From: an uncultured Adlercreutzia sp.
GTDB lineage: Bacteria; Actinomycetota; Coriobacteriia; Coriobacteriales; Eggerthellaceae
Direction of reading: 5' to 3'
Assembly (NCBI GenBank): GCA_910589165.1
Contig: CAJUSP010000015.1
Location: forward strand, 13,810-77,809
Length of the DNA stretch: 64,000 nucleotides
The stretch's first letter is position 1; each line of letters begins with the position of its first letter. Under the pieces are notes generated by a model. It saw only the letters and a program-made list of their open reading frames with translations, made no database searches and was not told the DNA's origin. The position numbers and the translations under genes are program-made. Shown piece by piece: positions 57,043-64,000 of this stretch.

Positions 57043-60000
57043 GTGGCCAAGAATCTGTACAAGGGCCTCACCTTCCGCATCGGGGCCGACACGACCGACC
57101 TGGACAAGGGCATCCGGTCGGCCAAGAAGGAGATGGCCGGGATCCCCTCGGAGCTGCGCAAGATCGAGCGCGCCCTGAAGCTGGACCCCGGCAACGTGAA
57201 GCTGCTCGCCCAGCAGCAGGAGGGCTACAAGCGGGCCATCGCCTCAACCGAGCAGCAGCTCGACCTGCTGCGCAAGGCGGAGCAGGCCCACGCCTCCGGG
57301 GACCTCGACCTGAACGAGGAGCAGTGGGTGCGGCTCCAGGCCGACATCGCCCAGTGCGAGCAGCAGCTCAAGGGCTACAGCCAGGCCCTGCTCGACTCTC
57401 AGGTGAGGCAGGCCGCTTCCGAGTCGCTGCTCGGAAAGATGGGCAGCCGCCTGCAGGAGGTGGGCGGCCGCCTGGACCCGATCGGCCAGAAGGTCGAGAA
57501 AGTCGGGGGGACGCTCACGCGCACCCTGACGCCGGCGCTCGTCGCCATGGGCGCCGCGTCGGTGGCCGCAGCCGTCGAGGTGGACGACTCTCTCACGGGC
57601 GTCCGCAAGACCGTGGACGGCACCGAGCAGGAGTACCAGGCGCTCAAGCAGGCCGCCATCGACTTCAGCGAGACCAACGCGGTCAGCGCGAGCCAGATCC
57701 TGGACATCCAGGCCCTCGGCGCGCAGCTCGGCTACAGCATCGGCGAGCTGGAGATGTTCGGCGAGGTCGTGAGCGGCCTCGACATCGCCACCAACATGGA
57801 CGCGGACACCGCCGCCACCGAGCTGGCCCAGTTCGCGAACATCATGGGCATGGCCCACGACAAGACCGAGAACTACGGCTCGACCATCGTCGCCCTGGGC
57901 AACAACTTCGCGACGACGGAGGCCGACATCTCGTCCATGGCCATGCGTATCGCCGGCGCGGCGAAGTCGATCGGGCTCACCGAGGCCGACGTGCTCGGCC
58001 TGGCCACCGCGCTGTCCTCCATGGGCATCGAGGCGGAGGCCGGCGGCACGGCCATCTCGACCATCATGGCCACCATCGACAAGGACGTGGCCATGAACTC
58101 CGCGTCGATCGAGACGTGGGCATCGACGGCCAACATGAGCGTGGCGGACTTCAAGCAGAAGTGGGGCACCGACGCCGTGGGGGCCCTCTCGGCGGTGCTC
58201 GTCGGCATGGACGGCGCCACCCAGTCCGGCGGCAACCTGAGCCAGATGCTCGACGAGTTGGGCATCACGTCCATCCGCCAGACCGACACCATGAAGCGCC
58301 TGGCCAACAACTCGCAGTTCCTCGGCGAGGCCGTGGCCACGGCGAACGAGGCCTGGGGCGAGAACAGCGCCCTGCAGGCCGAGGTGGACAACCGCAACCA
58401 GTCGCTGTCGGCCCGCTTCGAGATGCTGAAGAACCGCGTGTTCGCCATCACCGAGGCCTACGGCGGCCCGCTCTGCGAGGGGATGCTCGACGTGGTGAAC
58501 ACCGCCGAGCCGCTCATCCAGGCCATCGCCGACGGCGCCAAGTCGTTCTCGGAGATGTCCGAGGGCGAGCAGCGCGCGGTGCTCGCGTGCGTGGCGCTGT
58601 CCGCCGCGGCGGGCCCCATGCTGTCGGTCTTCGGCAAGGGGCTCCAAACGGTTAAGAGCGTCGGCAAGGGCATGGAATCGCTCGCCGAGTTCATCCAGCG
58701 CGCCAAGCTGCGCACCCAGGAGCAGACGGCGGCCACCCAGACCGCCGCCAAGGCGACCCAGGCGCAGACCGCCGCCACAAAGGCCCAGGACGCGGCCAAC
58801 AAGACGACGACGGCGAGCACGGCCGCCATGGGCACGGCCTCGACCGTCGCCGCCGGCGCCGCCGGAGTGCTCAGGGCCGCGCTCGTCGCCCTGCCGCTCG
58901 TCGGCATCGTGACGCTCATCTCCGGGGCCATCCCCGCCGTCATGGAGTGGGCCTCCGGCATGGGAGAGGCCGCCGAGGAGACCTTCAACCTCACCGACGC
59001 CTCGCGCGAGCAGGCCGAGAAGGTGGCCGACCTCAAGTCGAAATGGGAGGAGGCCGCCGCCTCGCAGGGCGAGAACAGCGACGCCGCCGCGCGCGCCAAG
59101 GCCGCCTACGAGGAGGAGGCCGCCGCCTTCGAGGCGAGCCGCCAGAGCCTGGGGCAGTTCGTGGACGAGTGCGCCGACGCGGTGGAGGCCCACGCAGAGA
59201 TGGCCGAGTCCATGGCCGAGGCCGAGTCCGAGGCGCAGACCCAGGCCGGCACGATCATGAACCTGGCCTCGCAGGTGTCGGCGCTCCTGTCCGTGGAGAC
59301 CCGCAGCGCCGACCAGAGGGCGCGGCTCTCGGCCCTGTCCGAGTCGCTGAACGAGGCGCTGGGCTACGAGGCCGTGAGCTACGACGCCCAGGCCGACGCG
59401 GCCAACCTGTCGGCGGAGGCGGTGACCGACCTCGCCAAGGCCGAGGCCAACCGCGTCCGGGGCGAGGCGGCCCTCAAGCGCTACAACACGTACCTCGAGG
59501 ACTCCATCGACATAGACGACCAGCTGGCGCGGGCCGAGGCGGAGCTGAAGGCCGAGACCGAGCGCAACGTGTCGGCCTGGGGCAAGCTCGGCGACGTGCA
59601 GGTGTACACCTCCCAGGCGCAGATCGACCTCGAGAAGCAGGTGCGGGATCTCAAGGAGGCCCAGGCCGAGAACAACGAGGAGATGGAGCGGGCGCTCCAG
59701 ACCGCCCAGGACATGGCCGCCCACGACGAGGCCCTGGCCCAGGCCGTCGAGGCCGTGAGGTCGGGCCAGATGAGCGCCGCCGAGGCCGCGGAGGCCTACT
59801 CCGAGGGCCTGTCGGTGGCCGTCGAGGAGTCCGAGGTGGCCACGCAGGTCTTCGACGAGGAGCAGGCCGCCGCCGAGGAGCTGTCCGAGGCCGTGGCCAA
59901 GATATCGGAGGCCCTGCAGGAGTACTGCGGCGAGTCGAAGTACTTCGCCGACGCCATCGAGGGCGCCGGCTGGACGTGCGACGAGCTGGCGCAGCACCTC

Positions 60001-61404
60001 AACGACTGCGGCATGGACGCGGGCGACCTCACGAAGGCGTTCGAGGACCTGAGCGGCAAGACGGTCAACGCCTTCGACAAGATCGAGAAGAAGCAGGACG
60101 TCAGCCTCGACAAGATGCTGGAGACGCTCGAGCACAACCGCAAGGCGACCGAGAACTGGTCGGAGAACCTGGCGGCCCTCTACGAGTCCGCCGGCAGCGA
60201 GAGCGAGCGCCGCTTCCTCGACTACATCGGATCCATGGGGCCGGAGTACGCCGGCGTTCTCGAGGATCTGAGAAACGACACCACCGGCAAGCTCGGGCAG
60301 CTCGCCGCCGAGTACGACGCCGCCGGGGCCGCCGCGGGCGACTCGCTCATCGTGCAGATGCAGCTGGCCCGCGACGAAGCCTCGACCGAGGCGGAGGCCA
60401 TGGCCAACGCCGTGGGTGTCGCGGTCCAGGCCATGGCCGAGAAGGCCGGCGTCGGCACCGACGAGTTCGCCGAGAGGATGGCCGAGGCGGGCGTGGCCGT
60501 CGAGGACCTGCAATCCCTCACGGACGAGGAGCTCGCGAAGCTCGTGCAGGACTACGACGGCGACATGGCCTCGATCGGGCGGCTGCTCGACGGCTTCGTG
60601 TCGAAGAACCGGACGAGCGGCAGCCAGGGCGGCCAGGGGCTGTCCTCCAGCTACGGCAGCTGGCGGGGCGCGATGACGGGCTCCGCGACGGGGCTGGTGA
60701 ACGCCGCCACCGCCGAGACAGGCAGGCTGCCGGGGCTGATGAGGACGGACGGCACCTCTTCCGGCAGGGAGTTCGCCGCGGGCCTGCCCCTCTACCGCGA
60801 CGTGGCGAAGACCAACGCCGGCACGGTGGCCGACAAGGCCAAAGAGGGCATGACCAAGCACAAGAACGATGCGAAATATTGGGGCCAGCACCTCACGGAC
60901 AACTTCGCCCAGGGAATCAGGGACGGCAAGAGCTGGGTGACGTCGGCGGCCAACGCCATCGCCCAGGCGGCCAAGGACGGGCTGGGCCACACGGTGCCCA
61001 AGAAGGGCCCGCTGCACGAGGGCGGCGAGGGCGAGATCCGGTGGGGCCGCCACGCCGTCGAGAACTACGTCGAGGGCATGATGCAGGCGCTTCCCGACGT
61101 GGAGCGCGCCTCCCGAGCGGTGGCCGAGACCCAGGCCGCCGTCATGTCGGGCGGCGCCTCGTCTATGGACGCCGCAGCGCGCGTGACGGTGAGCCACGAG
61201 GTGGCGGCCGCCGCGCGCCAGACGGTGGTCGTGCAGCGCGACGCGAGGGCCGACGCCGAGCTGTCCGCCGTGCGGGCCGAGGTGGCGCTCCTGCGCCGCG
61301 AGCTGCCGGCGATCATGGCGGCCTCGATGCCGGGCGAGCTGGTGGCCAAGATCAACGGGCGCGAGTTCATGCGGGCCTACGACGACAGCAAGGGGGCCTA
61401 CTGA
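57043..61404 (+). CDS. Tape measure protein
   Basis: 1453 residues starting at GTG with taggagg upstream. The N-terminus has coiled coil and the TP901-type core (KVEKVGGTLTRTLTPALVAMG, then ILDIQALGAQLGYS and ISSMAMRIAGAAKSIGLTEAD). Hydrophobic segments lie near 600-640 (LRAALVALPLVGIVTLISG) and long Ala/Glu helices follow. Length sets tail length; by the usual scaling this implies a long flexible tail of roughly 200 nm. Its TGA overlaps the distal tail gene ATG. Confidence 0.95.
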   Translation: MAKNLYKGLTFRIGADTTDLDKGIRSAKKEMAGIPSELRKIERALKLDPGNVKLLAQQQEGYKRAIASTEQQLDLLRKAEQAHASGDLDLNEEQWVRLQADIAQCEQQLKGYSQALLDSQVRQAASESLLGKMGSRLQEVGGRLDPIGQKVEKVGGTLTRTLTPALVAMGAASVAAAVEVDDSLTGVRKTVDGTEQEYQALKQAAIDFSETNAVSASQILDIQALGAQLGYSIGELEMFGEVVSGLDIATNMDADTAATELAQFANIMGMAHDKTENYGSTIVALGNNFATTEADISSMAMRIAGAAKSIGLTEADVLGLATALSSMGIEAEAGGTAISTIMATIDKDVAMNSASIETWASTANMSVADFKQKWGTDAVGALSAVLVGMDGATQSGGNLSQMLDELGITSIRQTDTMKRLANNSQFLGEAVATANEAWGENSALQAEVDNRNQSLSARFEMLKNRVFAITEAYGGPLCEGMLDVVNTAEPLIQAIADGAKSFSEMSEGEQRAVLACVALSAAAGPMLSVFGKGLQTVKSVGKGMESLAEFIQRAKLRTQEQTAATQTAAKATQAQTAATKAQDAANKTTTASTAAMGTASTVAAGAAGVLRAALVALPLVGIVTLISGAIPAVMEWASGMGEAAEETFNLTDASREQAEKVADLKSKWEEAAASQGENSDAAARAKAAYEEEAAAFEASRQSLGQFVDECADAVEAHAEMAESMAEAESEAQTQAGTIMNLASQVSALLSVETRSADQRARLSALSESLNEALGYEAVSYDAQADAANLSAEAVTDLAKAEANRVRGEAALKRYNTYLEDSIDIDDQLARAEAELKAETERNVSAWGKLGDVQVYTSQAQIDLEKQVRDLKEAQAENNEEMERALQTAQDMAAHDEALAQAVEAVRSGQMSAAEAAEAYSEGLSVAVEESEVATQVFDEEQAAAEELSEAVAKISEALQEYCGESKYFADAIEGAGWTCDELAQHLNDCGMDAGDLTKAFEDLSGKTVNAFDKIEKKQDVSLDKMLETLEHNRKATENWSENLAALYESAGSESERRFLDYIGSMGPEYAGVLEDLRNDTTGKLGQLAAEYDAAGAAAGDSLIVQMQLARDEASTEAEAMANAVGVAVQAMAEKAGVGTDEFAERMAEAGVAVEDLQSLTDEELAKLVQDYDGDMASIGRLLDGFVSKNRTSGSQGGQGLSSSYGSWRGAMTGSATGLVNAATAETGRLPGLMRTDGTSSGREFAAGLPLYRDVAKTNAGTVADKAKEGMTKHKNDAKYWGQHLTDNFAQGIRDGKSWVTSAANAIAQAAKDGLGHTVPKKGPLHEGGEGEIRWGRHAVENYVEGMMQALPDVERASRAVAETQAAVMSGGASSMDAAARVTVSHEVAAAARQTVVVQRDARADAELSAVRAEVALLRRELPAIMAASMPGELVAKINGREFMRAYDDSKGAY

Positions 61405-62231
61405 TGATCAGGCAGCTGAGGTACGTCAACTCCCGCGGCGACGAGGTGGTGTTCGCCGGGGGCTCGGGCCCCTACCACTTCGGGCAGCTCGACATCTTCG
61501 ACACCGAGCGGGACTACCGCAGCGTGGGAAGCACCATCACGTCCTTCACCGACGGCATCCGCGAGCTGTCCCTGGCGGTGGTCATGCGCGAGGGCAGCGC
61601 GGAGCACCACAACCGCCTGGAGGACGTGCTCTCCTACGACGTGCGCACCGGGCAGCCCGGCACGCTCTGGGCCGGCGACAGCTACATGCGCTGCTGGATA
61701 CCCAAGCGCCGCCTCTCCGACTGGATGCACTACGACAGCTACTGCGTCTGGGACTGCACCGTGGTCACCGACCGCCCCCACTGGGTGCGCACGGTGGAGT
61801 TCGAGCTGTACGCCCGCGACGACCTGGACCGCGGGGGGCTCAACTACCCGCACGACTACCCGCACAACTACCTCTACAGCGCCGGCGCGTCCCAGGTGAT
61901 CCGAAACCCGTTCATGCTGCCGTGCGCCTGCGACATCGCCTTCGCGGGGCCGTGCGTGCAGCCCTACGTGATCATCGGCGGCAACCGCTACCAGGTGCGC
62001 TCGACGGTGGAGGCGGGCCAGCTGCTGCTGGTGCGCGGCTACGGCGGCAAGGACATCGCGATCCGGCACTCCGACGGCACCGAGCGCTCCGCCTTCGCCC
62101 AGGGTGTGCGCGAGCCCGGCGCCAACATCTTCGCCGAGGTGCCCGTGGGCGACTCGGTGGCGTCGTGGTCGGGCTCCTACAACGTGTCCGTGACGCTCTA
62201 CGAGGAGAGGACGACGCCATGGTGGACGTGA
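61404..62231 (+). CDS. Distal tail protein (Dit-like)
   Basis: 275 residues. IRQLRYVNSRGDEVVF at the start, a central strand set (LWAGDSYMRCWIPKRRLSDW), and a C-terminal galectin-like part (GASQVIRNPFMLPCACDI) fit siphovirus Dit/ORF46 proteins that join tube and hub. Overlaps the next gene by 13 bp. Confidence 0.82.
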   Translation: MIRQLRYVNSRGDEVVFAGGSGPYHFGQLDIFDTERDYRSVGSTITSFTDGIRELSLAVVMREGSAEHHNRLEDVLSYDVRTGQPGTLWAGDSYMRCWIPKRRLSDWMHYDSYCVWDCTVVTDRPHWVRTVEFELYARDDLDRGGLNYPHDYPHNYLYSAGASQVIRNPFMLPCACDIAFAGPCVQPYVIIGGNRYQVRSTVEAGQLLLVRGYGGKDIAIRHSDGTERSAFAQGVREPGANIFAEVPVGDSVASWSGSYNVSVTLYEERTTPWWT

Positions 62232-63193
62232 TCTACGCCGACAGCTACGGGCGCGAGCTGGGCTACCTGCCCTACGCCGAGGGCACCTTCGACGTGGGGG
62301 TGTCCAACAGCTTCCAGCTGGCCGTGCCCGCCGGCCTCGGCATCGACGAGGGGCACTACCTGATGATCGACGGCACCGACCTCGGGGGGCGCGTGGACGG
62401 CCTGGACATCGACACGGCCGCCGACTACGTGACGGCGGTGGGCCGCACCTGGTCGGGGCTCATGGCCACGGCGCTCGTCAAGCCCCCCGCGGGCCAGTCC
62501 CACCGCACCGCCTCGGGCGACCTGAACGCGATCATCGGCGAGGTGATCGAGCTGCTGGGCCTCGGCTATCGGATGGCCGCCGAGGAGGCTCCCAGCGGCT
62601 TCGAGGTGTCGGGGTGGCGGTTCACCCGCGAGGGCGAGGCCATGGACGGCTACAGCCAGCTGCGGGCGCTCTGCCGCAGCGTCGGGGCGAAGCTCCGGTT
62701 CCGCTACGACGCGGCGAGGCGCCTGTGCGTCGTCTCCGCCGTGGCGCGCGGCGACTACGCCGACGACGGCATAGACGGCGACCGCACGAGATTCTCCATC
62801 TCGACCCGGCGCCCGGTGAACCACCTGCACTGCATGGGCACGGGCGAGGGGGCGGCACGGATCACGGTTGACCTCTACGCCGACGACCGGGGGCGCGTGT
62901 CGCGCACCCAGACGCTCTTCGGCCCCTACCACCGCGAGGAGGCCTACGACAACCCCGGCGCGGACGAGGCCGAGCTCATCGAGTACGGCACCCAGCGCCT
63001 GGCCGACTACCAGGCCGACCGCGAGAAGTGCTCGCTGCCGGACGCCGGCGACGGCCGCTACGACGTGGACGACATGGTGGGCGGCACGTCCACGAGGCAC
63101 GGGAAGAGCGTCGTCACCACGGTGGCCCAGAAGACCGCCGTGGTAGACGGCGAGACCATCACCTACGAGACCAAGACAGCGATGGAGGTATAG
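62219..63193 (+). CDS. Tail hub protein (ReqiPepy6 Gp37-like)
   Basis: 324 residues; VIYADSYGRELGYLPYAEGTFDVGVSNSFQLAVP and RPVNHLHCMGTGEGA plus ELIEYGTQRLADYQADR match the Gp37-like siphovirus family placed at the tail tip. It probably forms the hub with Dit. The ATG is inside the Dit end. Confidence 0.82.
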   Translation: MVDVIYADSYGRELGYLPYAEGTFDVGVSNSFQLAVPAGLGIDEGHYLMIDGTDLGGRVDGLDIDTAADYVTAVGRTWSGLMATALVKPPAGQSHRTASGDLNAIIGEVIELLGLGYRMAAEEAPSGFEVSGWRFTREGEAMDGYSQLRALCRSVGAKLRFRYDAARRLCVVSAVARGDYADDGIDGDRTRFSISTRRPVNHLHCMGTGEGAARITVDLYADDRGRVSRTQTLFGPYHREEAYDNPGADEAELIEYGTQRLADYQADREKCSLPDAGDGRYDVDDMVGGTSTRHGKSVVTTVAQKTAVVDGETITYETKTAMEV

Positions 63194-63195
63194 GA

Positions 63196-63447
63196 ATGCC
63201 GAAGATCAGCGGATTCACCATGTACGAGTGCGATCGCCCGGGCAAGGTGCACAAGAACGGCCAGAAGCCCGCCGAGTGGATCAAGCCGGAGGACATCAGG
63301 AACTCCGGATGGTTCGACGGCAGCTACGTCGACGCGAACGGCGTCGAGCTGCCGATCATCCTCTGCCCCGCCTGTGCGGCGCAGTTCGAGGAGATCGAGA
63401 AGGGCCAGCGCGTCCAGATGACCGCCTTCGCGAACGGGGCGGTGTAG
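63196..63447 (+). CDS. Small tail-region protein, unknown function
   Basis: 83 residues; TMYECDRPGKVHKNGQKPAEW and LCPACAAQFEEIEKG contain a possible zinc pair. ATG 2 bp after the hub stop. No family recognised. Confidence 0.6.
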   Translation: MPKISGFTMYECDRPGKVHKNGQKPAEWIKPEDIRNSGWFDGSYVDANGVELPIILCPACAAQFEEIEKGQRVQMTAFANGAV

Positions 63448-63451
63448 GCCT

Positions 63452-64000
63452 ATGCCGCACTTCGTAACGAGCACCCAGGACAAAGACCACGTCTCCTCCG
63501 CGAACGCGGGGCACTGGCAGGCGGGCACTCTCGGCAACGGCTGCTACGTGCTGCCGCTGCTCGGCCGCATGGCCTGCACGATGACCGACTCCAACACGCT
63601 CCGGATCCTCTCCGGCGTCGGCTCCATCTGCGGCCGGCAGTGGGAGATCGAGGGCGACTACGAGGAGGTCAACATCGACAACGGCGTGCCGGGGCTGAAC
63701 CGCGTCGACCTGGTGGTGGCCCATATGGAGACCGCCACCCTGGGCAACACGCCCGCCGAGAAGCTGGAGCTGCGCGTCATCAAGGGCGAGGAGACCACCG
63801 GCACCCCCGTGGTGCCCGGCCACGTCTCCGGCGACCTCAACGACGGCGACACCGTCTGCGAGATGCCCATCTGCTCCGTGCGAATCAACGGCATCAACCC
63901 CCAGGCCCCCGAGATGCTGGTCAAGGAGAGCCCCACCATCGTGAGCGTGGATGCCGACCTCGCGAAGCTCCTGAAGGACTTCGGGGATTACAAGTCCCAG
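63452..64000 (+). CDS. Tail appendage/baseplate upper protein, N-terminal part (runs off window)
   Basis: An open frame of 183 codons from ATG 63452 to the window end without a stop. It begins MPHFVTSTQDKDHVSSANAG; YEEVNIDNGVPGLNRVDLVV and LELRVIKGEETTGTPVVP resemble the N-terminal adaptor domains of receptor-binding proteins in Gram-positive siphophages. The C-terminal, host-binding part is outside the window. Confidence 0.7.
   Translation, partial: MPHFVTSTQDKDHVSSANAGHWQAGTLGNGCYVLPLLGRMACTMTDSNTLRILSGVGSICGRQWEIEGDYEEVNIDNGVPGLNRVDLVVAHMETATLGNTPAEKLELRVIKGEETTGTPVVPGHVSGDLNDGDTVCEMPICSVRINGINPQAPEMLVKESPTIVSVDADLAKLLKDFGDYKSQ

Larger units (their letters stand above)
29722..64000. mobile_element. 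Temperate siphovirus prophage integrated at the ssrA 3' end (right part beyond window)
   Basis: Immediately after the tmRNA CCA the sequence changes to phage content: candidate integrase arm sites, integrase, lysogeny module, replication, packaging, head and tail genes in canonical siphovirus order. Integration preserves the tmRNA. The right attachment site and lysis genes are not reached. No frameshifted or truncated essential gene was found apart from the expected tail-chaperone frameshift, so the prophage may be functional. AGG and AGA arginine codons are far commoner than in the flanking host genes. Confidence 0.93.

Noticed and set aside
57244..61197. Leftward open frame of about 1300 codons opposite the tape measure gene
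   Set aside because: Low-complexity Gly/Arg/His/Leu sequence with no domain or ribosome site; the tape measure gene on the other strand is unmistakable.
1..64000. CRISPR arrays or rRNA genes
   Set aside because: No regularly spaced direct repeats with unique spacers and no rRNA-like stretches were seen on either strand.

Overview
The window is GC-rich throughout its core. It carries actinobacterial-looking housekeeping genes, a one-piece tmRNA gene, and frequent GTG starts and overlapping genes. Gene content fits an anaerobic gut actinomycete, most likely Coriobacteriia (Eggerthellaceae-like): two-subunit iron-sulfur fumarase, malic enzyme, archaeal-style topoisomerase I, PflX-type radical SAM protein and a bile-salt-hydrolase-family enzyme. 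The genus cannot be fixed from sequence reading alone.

Layout. (1) 1-3118: a lower-GC accessory cluster on the + strand with a double zinc-ribbon protein, an SPFH/GYF membrane-scaffold protein, a small GYF protein and an orphan minimal nucleotidyltransferase. (2) 3159-21797: host core with two membrane proteins, topA, a 200-bp palindromic element, fumarase, malic enzyme, an overlapping tmk-holB-ricT run, pncB-degV-dehydrogenase-pflX, a two-gene DNA-repair radical SAM cassette whose promoter contains an SOS box, and pyrE. (3) 21891-24272: tRNA-Thr(TGT) followed by a lower-GC pair, a BRO/DinD-like gene interrupted in frame by a 37-bp perfect palindrome and a convergent PD-(D/E)XK nuclease gene. 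(4) 24559-29721: methyltransferase, M42 peptidase, smpB, a very acidic protein, a choloylglycine-hydrolase-family enzyme and ssrA (tmRNA).

(5) From 29722 to the right edge lies a temperate siphovirus prophage inserted at the 3' end of ssrA. Its order is: candidate integrase arm-type sites, int and hicAB (leftward), an S24 repressor (leftward), operators and a rightward promoter, a long RNA-like stem-loop, a phage tRNA-Arg(CCT), an antirepressor, small regulators, RusA-like resolvase, ParB-like protein, SMC-like ATPase, Sak4-like recombinase, DUF669, helicase, a run of small genes (one with an EF-Ts-like UBA motif), primase/helicase, an iteron-like candidate origin, late regulator, HNH, terminases, portal, a MuF-type head protein ending in a CdiA-like nuclease domain, scaffold, capsid, connectors, tail tube, frameshifted tail chaperones, tape measure, distal tail, hub and the start of a tail appendage gene. 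Lysis genes and the right attachment site are not inside the window.

How it works together. smpB and ssrA supply trans-translation, and the phage uses the ssrA 3' end as its integration target. The S24 repressor should respond to RecA like the SOS-boxed repair cassette, although by self-cleavage. The phage uses AGG arginine codons far more than the host core and brings a cognate tRNA. The most unusual items are the MuF-toxin fusion, the early-region stem-loop plus tRNA leader, the EF-Ts-like phage protein, the SOS-boxed radical SAM pair and the two long palindromic elements.
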